This document shows positions 14,194 through 21,913 of a stretch of 27,421 bases of DNA, one piece after another. The stretch lies in contig CAKTWW010000030.1 in the NCBI GenBank assembly GCA_934630855.1, positions 1 to 27,421 on the forward strand, read 5' to 3'. The notes under the pieces were generated by a model, which was not told the origin of the DNA, did not search any database, and worked only from the letters and a program-made list of their open reading frames with translations. The DNA comes from an uncultured Collinsella sp. (GTDB lineage: Bacteria; Actinomycetota; Coriobacteriia; Coriobacteriales; Coriobacteriaceae). The position numbers and the translations under genes are program-made. Position 1 is the stretch's first letter. Every line of letters starts with the position of its first letter.

Positions 14194-14736
14194 ATGCCCA
14201 GCGTTGCCGTTCTCGCCGCCGATGGCTTTGAAACGATTGAATGCCTGACCATGGTCGACGTCATGCGTCGCGGCGGCGTGCGCGCCACACTCGTCTCGAT
14301 CATGCCCACGCGCGAGGTCGTAAGCTCACTGCAGATCCCCGTGACCTGCGATGCGCTCTTTGACGAGATCAACTTTAACGAGTACGACTGCGTCGTACTG
14401 CCCGGCGGTCTGCCTGGCGCCACCAACCTGCGCGCCGACCAGCGCGTCTGCGACGTAGTCTGCGAGTTCGCCGCGACCAAGCATGTTGCCGCCATCTGCG
14501 CCGCCCCGTTTATCCTGGGCGAACTCGACCTGCTCGAGGGACGCCATGCCACATGCTTTCCCGGCTTTGAGAAGAGCTTCCCCGAGGGCGCCTATACCGG
14601 CGAAAAGGTCACGCAAGACGGCAATATCATCACCGCCAGCGGCATGGCCCAGTCGCTCCCCTTTGCGCTTGAGCTACTGCGTACGCTCGCCGGCGACAAG
14701 GCCGTCGAGAAGGTCGCCGAGGGCATCCAGCTATGA
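14194..14736 (+). CDS. DJ-1/PfpI superfamily protein (YajL/DJ-1 like)
   Basis: This 180-residue single-domain cytoplasmic protein has the DJ-1 nucleophile-elbow Cys 102 (AAICAAPFIL) and the conserved partner Glu 16 (DGFETIE), matching Cys 106 and Glu 18 of human DJ-1. Family members are linked to oxidative or carbonyl-stress protection; glyoxalase and deglycase activities have been proposed and are debated. The start is ATG 14194 (MPSVAVLAADGF), preceded by GAAAGGAACC; the upstream in-frame extension looks non-coding. Its stop overlaps the maf start in an ATGA, so the two are co-translated. Confidence 0.9.
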   Translation: MPSVAVLAADGFETIECLTMVDVMRRGGVRATLVSIMPTREVVSSLQIPVTCDALFDEINFNEYDCVVLPGGLPGATNLRADQRVCDVVCEFAATKHVAAICAAPFILGELDLLEGRHATCFPGFEKSFPEGAYTGEKVTQDGNIITASGMAQSLPFALELLRTLAGDKAVEKVAEGIQL

Positions 14737-15314
14737 TTTTGGCTTCGCAATCGCCGCGCCGCATCGAGCTCATGCGCGAGGCGGGCTATGACATCCGCGT
14801 CATCCCCGCTGACATCGACGAGACTCCTTTTGATGGCGAGGCCCCGCTTACACTTGTCGAGCGCCTGGCACGCGCTAAGGCGGCCGCCGTTGCCGCCGAG
14901 CATGCCGAGTCCAACGAGCTGACCGTCGCCGCCGATACCATCGTCACCTTCGACGGCAAGATTTTAGGAAAGCCGGCAAACGAGGACGAGGCGCGAACCA
15001 TGCTCCGCGAGCTTTCGGGGCGCACGCACCAGGTCGCAACCGGCGTCTGCATCGTTAAGGCAGGCGACACGGCCGCTCCGCATGCCGCCGAGAGTCTGTC
15101 GTTTGTCGATGTGACCGACGTGACGTTCTATGAGCTTTCTGACGAGCAGATTGAGCGCTATGTCGCCTCGGGCGAACCCATGGACAAAGCAGGATCCTAC
15201 GGCATCCAAGGCGTCGGCGGACGCATGCTCGTGCACGATATTTCGGGTGACTTCTACAACGTGGTGGGTCTTCCCATCGCCCGCGTCGCACGCGCGATTC
15301 AAAAACTCTCGTAA
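14733..15314 (+). CDS. maf: Maf-type nucleoside triphosphate pyrophosphatase
   Basis: This 193-residue house-cleaning pyrophosphatase hydrolyses noncanonical or pyrimidine nucleoside triphosphates to the monophosphate. The N-terminal substrate loop is ASQSPRR (residues 4-10), the catalytic-base region is AADTIV with Asp 68, and the later DKAGSYGIQG motif is intact. These fit the dTTP/UTP-type (YhdE) subgroup more than the m7GTP type, but the subgroup is inferred. The ATG overlaps the stop of the DJ-1 gene by four bases, so translation is coupled. A terminator follows at 15323-15345. Confidence 0.93.
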   Translation: MILASQSPRRIELMREAGYDIRVIPADIDETPFDGEAPLTLVERLARAKAAAVAAEHAESNELTVAADTIVTFDGKILGKPANEDEARTMLRELSGRTHQVATGVCIVKAGDTAAPHAAESLSFVDVTDVTFYELSDEQIERYVASGEPMDKAGSYGIQGVGGRMLVHDISGDFYNVVGLPIARVARAIQKLS

Positions 15315-15322
15315 TTGCATCT

Positions 15323-15345
15323 GGCGCTGGGTATCCCCCAGCGCC
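15323..15345 (+). terminator. terminator of the DJ-1/maf operon
   Basis: GGCGCTGGG at 15323-15331 pairs perfectly with 15337-15345 across a 5-nt loop and is followed by TACAATTTTGCC. It lies 8 bases after the maf stop. Confidence 0.75.
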
Positions 15346-15415
15346 TACAATTTTGCCGTACCGTACGGATCCCGACCGGGCACAAGGCCCGGCGGAAAAC
15401 CGATAGGAGTAAAAC

Positions 15416-16417
15416 ATGGATACAACGCTCGAAGCCATTGACGTCTGCGATGTCGATGGCTTTTGCTATGGCAACTATACGGACGAGGAAGCCGGCACCG
15501 GCTGCACCGTAATCGTGGCACCCGAGGGCGCTACCGGCGGCGTTGACGTTCGCGGCGGCGCCCCGGCATCGCGCGAGACCGATTTGCTACGCCCCGAGAA
15601 CACCGTCGACAAGGTCCACGCCGTCTGCCTCTCGGGCGGATCGGCCTTTGGTCTGGAGGCTGCAAGCGGCGTCGCCCGTGAGCTCGAGAGCCGCGGCATC
15701 GGCCTTCCCGTCGGCCCCACGCAGGTGCCCATCGTATGCTCCAGCTGCATCTTCGACCTTGCCTATGGCGACCCCACGGTGCGTCCTGATATCGAGGCTG
15801 GCATCTCCGCCGTGCGCGAGGCACTCGACAACACCCCCACCACGCTCGAGCAGGGCAATGTGGGCGCCGGCACCGGCGCCACGGTGGGTAAGCTCATGGG
15901 CCCCGCTACCTGCATGAAGGCCGGCCTTGGCGCTGCCGCCGTGGCACTCGGCCCTGTTAAGGTGGGCGCCGTGGTCTCGGTCAACGCCTGCGGCAACGTC
16001 GTCGACCCCTTCACGGGCGAGTGGGTCGCCGGCATGCGCGCCGCAGCCGATAGCGACCAGATCGTCGACATGGAGCTCGCGGCCTTTGCCGCCGCCGGCT
16101 CCATGCAAATGCCGCTCGACCGCACCAACACCACCATCAGCTGCATCGTCACCAACGTGGAACTCACCAAGGCCCAGGCAACCAAGATCTCCCAGATGGC
16201 CGCAGACGCCTACGCACACGCCATCCGTCCCACGCACACCACCAACGACGGCGACACCATCTACACCCTCGCCAGCGGTAAACTAGACGCCCAGGCAAGC
16301 GCCGCCGTTCCCTTGGACCTGTTGGGCATGCTCGTCGTAAGGGCCCTACAGACCGCCATCGTAAACGGAGCCAAAACCGCCAAAACCTCCCACGGCATCC
16401 CCGGCGCCGCCAAGTAA
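15416..16417 (+). CDS. P1-family peptidase/amidase (DmpA/NylC-like N-terminal nucleophile hydrolase)
   Basis: The product is 333 residues with the typical P1 layout: an N-terminal Gly-rich segment with CLSGGSAFGLEAA near residue 70, then GNVGAGTGATVGK near 145, and the autoprocessing site region. That site reads R236-T-N-T-T-I-S-C. By analogy with NylC, self-cleavage is expected between Asn 238 and Thr 239, leaving Thr as the catalytic nucleophile. DmpA and BapA relatives use Ser instead. Known members are L-aminopeptidase/D-esterases, beta-aminopeptidases and nylon-oligomer hydrolases; the natural substrate here is unknown. The ATG at 15416 has an AGGAGT ribosome site. No signal peptide is visible. 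It is monocistronic and ends just before the palindrome at 16430. Confidence 0.9.
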   Translation: MDTTLEAIDVCDVDGFCYGNYTDEEAGTGCTVIVAPEGATGGVDVRGGAPASRETDLLRPENTVDKVHAVCLSGGSAFGLEAASGVARELESRGIGLPVGPTQVPIVCSSCIFDLAYGDPTVRPDIEAGISAVREALDNTPTTLEQGNVGAGTGATVGKLMGPATCMKAGLGAAAVALGPVKVGAVVSVNACGNVVDPFTGEWVAGMRAAADSDQIVDMELAAFAAAGSMQMPLDRTNTTISCIVTNVELTKAQATKISQMAADAYAHAIRPTHTTNDGDTIYTLASGKLDAQASAAVPLDLLGMLVVRALQTAIVNGAKTAKTSHGIPGAAK

Positions 16418-16429
16418 ACTAGCTCGCCC

Positions 16430-16554
16430 GGTTGCCCGGTAGGGCTTGGTTATGTTTGCTGCTCTACAGTCCCGGCTCGCACGAAGAGCACATTAAGTGC
16501 TCTTCGGCTCGTGCGGAACTCGCGACAAACATAACCAAGCCCCACCGGGCAACC
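16430..16554. repeat. 125-bp nested palindrome
   Basis: The outer arms 16430-16458 and 16526-16554 are 29 bp with one mismatch. Inside sits a second perfect 10-bp stem, CGAAGAGCAC at 16482-16491 with 16497-16506. It lies 13 bases past the stop of the P1 peptidase gene. It may act as a terminator, but the two-tier structure is more than termination needs; a mobile or recombinogenic element is possible. Confidence 0.85.
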
Positions 16555-16670
16555 TACCAACCAGATTCTTTTCAGCCAAGGCACCTGTATACCGCGCGTC
16601 AAAGATCTTCAAATTCAACGAGTCTGACATAAAGCGAGATATAGCAGAGGACCCCTGGTCCTTAACTTGA
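16555..16670 (+). pseudogene. inverted 3' remnant of a family 2 glycosyltransferase gene
   Basis: In the plus frame ending with TGA at 16668-16670, the codons at 16590-16619 read YRASKIFKFN. The intact leftward glycosyltransferase next door ends in YRLASKIFKFN. At the base level, 16600-16619 matches the reverse complement of 16783-16802 at 19 of 20 positions. The remnant has lost the stop after KFN and reads on into the next palindrome. It carries no start or catalytic domain. It looks like the scar of a duplicated or inverted glycosyltransferase gene trapped between two large palindromes. Confidence 0.65.
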
Positions 16671-16757
16671 TACGAGTTCCGCACGCAAAGGAGGCGCCAG
16701 TGGCGCCTCCGTCTTGCGCAGGACTGTTCGAAGTAGCAAGTTAAGGACCAGGGGTCC
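16649..16757. repeat. 109-bp nested palindrome
   Basis: The outer arms 16649-16669 and 16737-16757 are 21 bp and perfect. An inner perfect stem, GGAGGCGCCA at 16690-16699 with 16701-16710, has a one-base loop and is followed by GTCTTGCG. It lies 22 bases past the stop of the leftward glycosyltransferase gene, on its terminator side. Its sequence is unrelated to that of the neighbouring palindrome although the architecture is the same. Confidence 0.85.
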
Positions 16758-16779
16758 CCGTTACCCAAGCGTTTCTGTG

Positions 16780-17811
16780 CTAGTTGAATTTGAAAATCTT
16801 TGAGGCAAGACGGTATATGCCGATTGTGGTTTTGTCTCCGGCCCGTCCACGCAGATTGGTGAAGAACCCGACCACGCCGTAGCGCGCGTGACGATACATA
16901 CGCTCGTCGTAAGCCTTCAGATCCTTCCACAGCGTCATCAGGCGTTCGCCAGCGCCCTCCTCATCGGAAAGCTTGGTGAACACCGAGCAGACCGCCATCA
17001 TCAGCGTGAAGTAGCTCATCATGTACGAACGCAGACGCGGCGACTCGACATCCCTATACAGGTGGAACGACTCCATCATAACGCGCGTAACGCGGAACTG
17101 CTGATCCAGGCGCTTGACCATCGTGGCCTCGTTGACGCTTTGGCCCTCACGGCCGATGAAGTAGCGGTAGAGGTCAATATCGGCGTAGTACATGGTCTTG
17201 CAGCGCGGCAGCGGCACGTAAGCGTAGATGTTGTCCACGTAGAAGGTGTGCGCCGGCATGGGCAGATTGGACTCGCGCAGCACGTCCGTGCGATAGCACA
17301 GGCTGTGCATGAGCAGGTTCTGATCAAGACGGAAATGTCCGACCTTGTCCCACGTAAAGACCTTCTTGCGCGGCAGGGCAAGCTTGTAGTCGATAGCGGC
17401 ATGCGTACCCTCATAGACCTTCTCGTACACATAGTTCGAGATAAACAGGTCTACGCGCTGGTCACGCTCCTCAAAGCCGCGCAGCAGCGACAGCATGGTC
17501 GAAAGGGCGTCACCATCGAGCCAGTCATCGGAATCGACGACCTTGTAATAGGTGCCCTGAGCCTCGCGAAGACCCGAAAGGACAGCGATGCCATGGCCAC
17601 CGTTTTCCTGGTGCACGGCGCGAATAATGCCGGGATATCGAGCTTCCCACTCGTCTGCTTTGGCGGCCGTCTCATCCTGAGAGCCGTCGTCGACGATGAT
17701 GATCTCGACATCGGTGGCAAAATTGCTTCCCTCAAGGATAGAGGTAATGCAGTGATCCATATCCTTGGCAGCATTGTACGAGGGGATGCCGAATGTAATA
17801 ACTTTATGCAT
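16780..17811 (-). CDS. family 2 (GT-A) glycosyltransferase
   Basis: The 343-residue product begins with a GT2 catalytic domain: ITFGIPSYNAA at about residues 5-15, the nucleotide-binding VDDGSQDET near 42, HQENGGHGIA near 68, and the metal-binding VDSDDW near 93. The C-terminal half (from about 200) is helical with aromatic-rich segments. It probably moves a sugar from a nucleotide donor onto a cell-envelope glycan. The ATG at 17811 lies inside the end of glf, an 8-base overlap, so it is translationally coupled to UDP-galactopyranose mutase. That makes a galactofuranose-containing polymer a likely product. Donor and acceptor cannot be read from the sequence. Confidence 0.9.
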   Translation of the reverse strand: MHKVITFGIPSYNAAKDMDHCITSILEGSNFATDVEIIIVDDGSQDETAAKADEWEARYPGIIRAVHQENGGHGIAVLSGLREAQGTYYKVVDSDDWLDGDALSTMLSLLRGFEERDQRVDLFISNYVYEKVYEGTHAAIDYKLALPRKKVFTWDKVGHFRLDQNLLMHSLCYRTDVLRESNLPMPAHTFYVDNIYAYVPLPRCKTMYYADIDLYRYFIGREGQSVNEATMVKRLDQQFRVTRVMMESFHLYRDVESPRLRSYMMSYFTLMMAVCSVFTKLSDEEGAGERLMTLWKDLKAYDERMYRHARYGVVGFFTNLRGRAGDKTTIGIYRLASKIFKFN

Positions 17812-19006
17812 GACAGGCGATAATCTCATCCGATAGATCGAGGGCGGAGTTGGTCACGGCGTCCATATCGTAATAGCGATACTCGGCCAGGCGACCAACC
17901 GGGTGGAAGTTCGTAAGGTTCTGGACGCGCTCAAGGTAGCGCTCGTAGAGCTCGCGGTTCTCGGGCTCAAGAATCGCGTAGTACGGCGTCTCGCCCGAGC
18001 CGGGCGTATAGGCCTTGGAGTACTCCTTCATGATGGTGGTCTTGCCGGGCAGGACCTGACCAGTCATGTTCTTGAACTCGGTGATGCGCGTGTAATCCTC
18101 GCTCGTGGTGTAGTTGACGGTACCCACGGGCTGGAACTGATCCATATCGAGCGTCTCGAACTTCATGTCGAGCGTGCGGTACGGCAGGGCGCCCAAGTCG
18201 AGATTGAACAGCTCATCGAGCGGGCCGGTGTAGACGATCTCGCCGCCGTAGACCTTGCCGTCGACCTTGACGGTGGTCTCGTCGATCTCAAAGAGGTCGC
18301 GAGCGTCAACGTCGCAGAACACGTCAATCAAGTCGTGGTCGAGCATGTGCTCAAACAGCGCCGTGTAGCCATCCTGCGGCATGCCCTGGAAGGGGGCCTG
18401 CGGGAAGTAACGGTCATCATCGCCCACAAAGACGGGAACGCGACCGGTGATCGACGGATCGATCTGGTCGGGCGTCTGGCCCCACTGCTTCATGGTGTAA
18501 TGCAAGAAGACGTTCTCGTAGACGTAATCGGCGACTTCGGCCAGATCGGGATCGTTCTTCTTGCGCAGTTCCATGATGGGCACCTTGACGTCCTTGCCAA
18601 AGGTCTCCACGAGCTTCTGATACAGCTCCTCGCCGCGCTCATCGCCAAAAGCGAGCTTAAGGCTCGCATGGTTGAAGGGCACGGGCATAAGAGTGCCGTT
18701 GATGTTGGCGAGCACCTTGTGCTGGTAGTCCGTCCACTTGGTAAAGCGCGACAGGAAGTTGTGCACGCGCTCGTTAAAGGTGTGGTAGATGTGCGGACCG
18801 TACTCGTGGACCAGGATTCCGGCCTCGTCAGTGCAGTCGTAGGCATTGCCCGCGATGTGGCTGCGACGCTCCAGAACGGCAACGCGGTAGCCGATGGTCT
18901 CTGCGAGACGACGGGCACAAACGGCACCGGCATACCCGGCACCGACGACGATCATGTCGTATGCGCCGGCGTTAAAGCCTTCAGGCAGGCCTGAGGTAAT
19001 CTGCAT
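17804..19006 (-). CDS. glf: UDP-galactopyranose mutase
   Basis: This 400-residue flavoenzyme converts UDP-galactopyranose to UDP-galactofuranose for cell-surface glycans. The N-terminal FAD-binding Rossmann motif is VVGAGYAGAVCARRL (residues 20-34), followed by ERRSHIAGNAYD and HEYGPHIYHT, a strongly conserved Glf stretch. The mutase domain is complete, with the expected late motifs NYTTSEDYTRITEFK and YYAILEPENRELYERY. The ATG at 19006 has AAGGAGT. It begins a two-gene operon with the overlapping glycosyltransferase. A long neighbouring glycan cluster is not present in the window, so the polymer made is unknown. Confidence 0.95.
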   Translation of the reverse strand: MQITSGLPEGFNAGAYDMIVVGAGYAGAVCARRLAETIGYRVAVLERRSHIAGNAYDCTDEAGILVHEYGPHIYHTFNERVHNFLSRFTKWTDYQHKVLANINGTLMPVPFNHASLKLAFGDERGEELYQKLVETFGKDVKVPIMELRKKNDPDLAEVADYVYENVFLHYTMKQWGQTPDQIDPSITGRVPVFVGDDDRYFPQAPFQGMPQDGYTALFEHMLDHDLIDVFCDVDARDLFEIDETTVKVDGKVYGGEIVYTGPLDELFNLDLGALPYRTLDMKFETLDMDQFQPVGTVNYTTSEDYTRITEFKNMTGQVLPGKTTIMKEYSKAYTPGSGETPYYAILEPENRELYERYLERVQNLTNFHPVGRLAEYRYYDMDAVTNSALDLSDEIIACHA

Positions 19007-19237
19007 CGATACTCCTTGTCAAAAGCCACGTGCTTGTTAGCTGGGCTTTTCTCGAACATTCTTCGAGACATATTTATCAGAGCGATTATAGCGCTAATGC
19101 GTCCTATAATGAGCTTGCCACACAAGGAAAGCTCAAGCACCACGGCGAACATAATTGAAAGGTAAACCCGCTAGCAGCGGGTTTATTCGTGAACAGCTGG
19201 GTGCCTGGAGCTTAGCGAAACGCTTGTAAGGAGTAAC
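19007..19237. promoter_or_regulatory. divergent glf/pta promoter region with a pta leader hairpin
   Basis: TATAAT occurs on the plus strand at 19105-19110 (toward pta) and on the minus strand at plus 19085-19090 (toward glf). Neither has a good -35 at the usual spacing. Downstream on the pta side are TGAGCTT/AAGCTCA (19110-19116/19129-19135) and a perfect 10-bp stem, TAAACCCGCT at 19163-19172 with 19176-19185, followed by TTCG. The latter could attenuate pta. The ribosome site of pta is AAGGAGTAAC. Confidence 0.5.
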
Positions 19238-20218
19238 ATGAGCGATTTCCTAAACCGTATGAAGTCTGCCGCCAAGGCCGACCTTAAGACCATCGTCCTG
19301 CCCGAGGGCGAGGATCCGCGCACCATCGTCGCGGCCACTAAGATCATCGAGGAGGGTCTGGCCAAGATCGTCATCCTGGGCAACCCCGACGAGATCGACG
19401 TTCCCGGCGCCACCGTTATCGACCCGCGCAATGCCGAGAAGCACGAGGAGTACGCACAGAAGTTTGCCGAGCTCCGCGCCAAGAAGGGCGTCACCATCGA
19501 GCAGGCTCGCGCCCAGGTGATGGACGCCACCTACTTTGGCACCATGATGGTCAAGATGGGCGATGCCGACGGCCTGGTCTCTGGCGCCTGCCACTCCACC
19601 GCCGACACCCTGCGCCCCGCCCTGCAGATCCTCAAGACCGCCCCGGGCACCAAGCTGGTCTCGGCCTTCTTCGTGATGTGCACCGACACCCCGCAGTTCG
19701 GTACCGACGGCACGCTGATCTTCGCCGACTGCGGCCTCAACATCAACCCGTCCTCTGACGAGCTCTCCGAGATCGCCATTGCCTCCGCTCACTCCTGGTC
19801 CACCTTCATGGGCAACGTCGAGCCGCACGTGGCTATGCTCTCCTACTCCACCATGGGCTCCGCCGGCGGCGAGGTCGCCAAGAAGGTCCAGGAGGCCGTG
19901 AAGTTCTGCAAGGAGAAGGCTCCCGAGCTCGCCATCGATGGCGACCTGCAGCTCGATGCCGCCATCGTCCCCACCGTCGCTCAGCTCAAGGCTCCTGGCT
20001 CCTCCGTCGCCGGCAAGGCCAACGTGCTCGTGTTCCCCGACCTCGAGGCCGGCAACATCGGCTATAAGCTGGTCCAGCGCTTCGCCGGCGCCGACGCTTA
20101 CGGCCCCATCCTGCAGGGCATCGCCAAGCCGGTCAACGACCTTTCGCGCGGCTGCTCTGCCGACGACATCGTGGGTGTCGTGGCCATCACCGCCGTCCAG
20201 GCTCAGATGGCTGAGTAG
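19238..20218 (+). CDS. pta: phosphate acetyltransferase
   Basis: This 326-residue cytoplasmic enzyme converts acetyl-CoA and phosphate to acetyl phosphate and CoA, supplying acetate kinase for ATP in fermentation. It is the short form of the family, lacking the N-terminal DRTGG/regulatory domain. Recognisable stretches are TIVLPEGEDPRTI near residue 18, GTMMVKMGDADGLVSGA near 100, FADCGLNINPSSDELSEIA near 165, and NVLVFPDLEAGNIGYKL near 263. ATG 19238 has AAGGAGT. The two acetate kinase genes lie just beyond it but on the other strand, so the usual pta-ackA operon is split into convergent units. Confidence 0.95.
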   Translation: MSDFLNRMKSAAKADLKTIVLPEGEDPRTIVAATKIIEEGLAKIVILGNPDEIDVPGATVIDPRNAEKHEEYAQKFAELRAKKGVTIEQARAQVMDATYFGTMMVKMGDADGLVSGACHSTADTLRPALQILKTAPGTKLVSAFFVMCTDTPQFGTDGTLIFADCGLNINPSSDELSEIAIASAHSWSTFMGNVEPHVAMLSYSTMGSAGGEVAKKVQEAVKFCKEKAPELAIDGDLQLDAAIVPTVAQLKAPGSSVAGKANVLVFPDLEAGNIGYKLVQRFAGADAYGPILQGIAKPVNDLSRGCSADDIVGVVAITAVQAQMAE

Positions 20219-20233
20219 CGAACGTACTCGCCC

Positions 20234-20364
20234 GAAGGCCGCACAGGGTAACCCCTGAAAACGTCCTCGACCAATGAAGCGCCCCCGTTCTGCTCCTTCG
20301 GAGCTGCGAACGGGGGCGTTTCTGGTCTGCGGGATGTTTTCAGGGGTTACCCTGTGCGGCCTTC
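20234..20364. terminator. 131-bp nested palindrome and terminator after pta
   Basis: The outer arms 20234-20262 and 20336-20364 are perfect over 29 bp. The inner stem CGCCCCCGTTC (20280-20290 with 20308-20318) has a GCTCC-TTCG-GGAGC-like tip and is followed by TTTCTGG. The inner stem is a standard terminator for pta, ending about 100 bases past its stop. The outer arms are extra. Between 20365 and 20513 I see no gene or strong site. Confidence 0.85.
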
Positions 20365-20513
20365 TACCGCTACGTGGCATTCAGGGAATCTGGAGTGGAC
20401 GGCGGCTTGGCTACGAGCTGGGGCTGAGAATCTGAATGGTTGGGTGCCGTTGCTGAGAGCGCAGGCGTTGCGGCACCGATCACTTTGGGACTAGGATTTT
20501 CGCCTGCTGACAA

Positions 20514-20547
20514 AAAGGCCTCCGGAGCTGTTGCTCTGGAGGCCTTT
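20514..20547 (-). terminator. rho-independent terminator of ackA copy 1
   Basis: AAAGGCCTCC at 20514-20523 pairs with 20538-20547. On the minus strand the stem is followed by TTTTTGTC. It lies 23 bases past the stop of the leftward acetate kinase gene. Confidence 0.85.
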
Positions 20548-20569
20548 CTCTCAATTGCAAATGAATGTG

Positions 20570-21748
20570 CTAGTTGTTCTTGGTCAGGCGCTCGACGTCG
20601 TGGGCGATCATGTATTCCTCGTCGGTGGGGATGACCATGACCGTGACAGCGGAGCCGGCAGAGCTGATGACCTGCGGGCCGTTGCCCACGGCCTCGCGGT
20701 TCTTGTTGTTGTCGATGCGGACGCCCAGCCACTCAAAGCAGTCGCAGAAGGCCTTGCGAATCGACCAGTCGTTCTCGCCGATGCCGGCAGTAAAGGTAAT
20801 GGTGTCCACGCCCGCCATGGAGGCGATCATGGAACCGGCCTGCTGCATGGCCTTGTAGGCAAACATGTCAAAGGCGAGCAGGCAGCGCTCGTCGCCCTCG
20901 GAGGCGCGCGTACGGATGTCGCGGGCGTCGTTGGAGATGCCCGAGATGGCAAGCAAGCCGGACTGCTTGTTCATCATATCGTCGACTTCCTGATAGCTAT
21001 AGCCACCCTCGCGCTGCAGGTAGCACACGGTGGCCGGGTCGATGGAACCGCAACGGGTGCCCATCATCAGGCCGTCGAGCGGCGTGAGGCCCATCGTGGT
21101 ATCGCGGCACACGCCGTCCTCGATGGCAGCGAGCGAGGCGCCGTTACCCAGATGGCACGACAGCAAACGGTGGCAGCGCGTGCCCAAGATCTCCTTGGCC
21201 ATCATCCACTCGTAACGGTGGCTCGTGCCGTGGGCGCCGTACTTGCGCACGTGGTACTTGTCGCACACGTCCTTGGGCAGGGCGTAGGTGTAGGCGACCT
21301 CGGGCATCGTCATATGGAACGACGTGTCGAAAACGGCCACGTTGGGCAGCTCCGGATACTTCTCGCGGCAATACTCAATTGCTGCGGCCTCGCCGTAGTT
21401 GTGCAGCGGGGCAAGCGGCGCCACCTCAAGGATCTTGGCCATGACCTCATCGTCGACGACCGCGGAATCATCGAAGTACCAGCCACCCTGAACGATGCGG
21501 TGACCGATGCCATCGATCGTAAAGTCAGTCTTCTCGAGTTCCTCGAGTACGCGCGCGATGGCAGAGCGGTGGTCGGGGAAAGGAATCTCCTCGGTCTGCT
21601 TGGCGCCACCGTTCTCGGAGTGGCCAAAGATGCCCATCTCCGAGCCGATACGCTCGCAGTTGCCCTTGGCAAAAACCTCTCGGGTATCGGTATCCAAAAG
21701 CTGATATTTAAGGCTCGAGCTGCCGGCGTTGACAACAAGTACGTTCAT
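20570..21748 (-). CDS. ackA: acetate kinase, paralog 1
   Basis: This 392-residue enzyme moves phosphate between acetyl phosphate and ADP to give acetate and ATP. The ASKHA-fold signature NAGSSSLKYQ starts at residue 7. The conserved stretches GHRIVQGG, FDTSFH, YGAHGTSHRY, CHLGNGASL, MGTRCGSIDP and the late PTDEEYMIA are in the normal order. Two substitutions stand out: the usual VVHGGE reads IVQGGW, and the usual TRSGDIDP reads TRCGSIDP. Both are shared with the paralog downstream. ATG 21748 has GAAGGAGTC. It has its own promoter candidate and terminator and lies 165 bp from the second copy. A propionate- or butyrate-type specificity cannot be excluded. Confidence 0.93.
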   Translation of the reverse strand: MNVLVVNAGSSSLKYQLLDTDTREVFAKGNCERIGSEMGIFGHSENGGAKQTEEIPFPDHRSAIARVLEELEKTDFTIDGIGHRIVQGGWYFDDSAVVDDEVMAKILEVAPLAPLHNYGEAAAIEYCREKYPELPNVAVFDTSFHMTMPEVAYTYALPKDVCDKYHVRKYGAHGTSHRYEWMMAKEILGTRCHRLLSCHLGNGASLAAIEDGVCRDTTMGLTPLDGLMMGTRCGSIDPATVCYLQREGGYSYQEVDDMMNKQSGLLAISGISNDARDIRTRASEGDERCLLAFDMFAYKAMQQAGSMIASMAGVDTITFTAGIGENDWSIRKAFCDCFEWLGVRIDNNKNREAVGNGPQVISSAGSAVTVMVIPTDEEYMIAHDVERLTKNN

Positions 21749-21812
21749 GAGACTCCTTCGTGATTACAGTACGGTCGGCAAACCCATAAGGCGGCCGTAT
21801 CCTTAATAAGAA

Positions 21813-21841
21813 GTTATCAGAATTCAATAAATAACTATCAA
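21813..21841 (-). promoter_or_regulatory. promoter candidate for ackA paralog 1
   Basis: On the minus strand TTGATA (plus 21836-21841) is followed after exactly 17 bp by GATAAC (plus 21813-21818), matching the -35 at five and the -10 at four of six positions. It lies about 65 bases upstream of the ATG in an otherwise AT-rich gap. Confidence 0.4.
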
Positions 21842-21862
21842 ACTCTTCGCCCAAAGAGCGTA

Positions 21863-21902
21863 AAAAGGGGGCTGAACGGCACAAGACCGTCCAGTCCCCT
21901 TC
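21863..21902 (-). terminator. terminator of ackA paralog 2
   Basis: AAGGGG at the left pairs with CCCCTT at the right, with further CTG/CAG and ACGG/CCGT pairs inside and a CACAAGA loop. On the minus strand the stem ends in a TTTTTACG run. It separates the two acetate kinase genes, so they are probably not one simple transcript. Confidence 0.75.
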
Positions 21903-21913
21903 TCCTGCGTCAA

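Noticed and set aside
16430..16757. Integron attC sites
   Set aside because: Size and nested pairing are suggestive, but the GTTRRRY/RYYYAAC core pairs are not found and no integrase is nearby.
16430..16757. Complete insertion sequence between the two palindromes
   Set aside because: No transposase fits in the under-100-bp interval, and the two palindromes are not related in sequence.
16493..16930. Leftward 145-codon frame over the palindromes and the end of the glycosyltransferase
   Set aside because: It runs through both arms of a large palindrome and overlaps the intact gene in another frame.
19110..19190. Known riboswitch class in the pta leader
   Set aside because: Hairpins are present but no conserved riboswitch core that I recognise.
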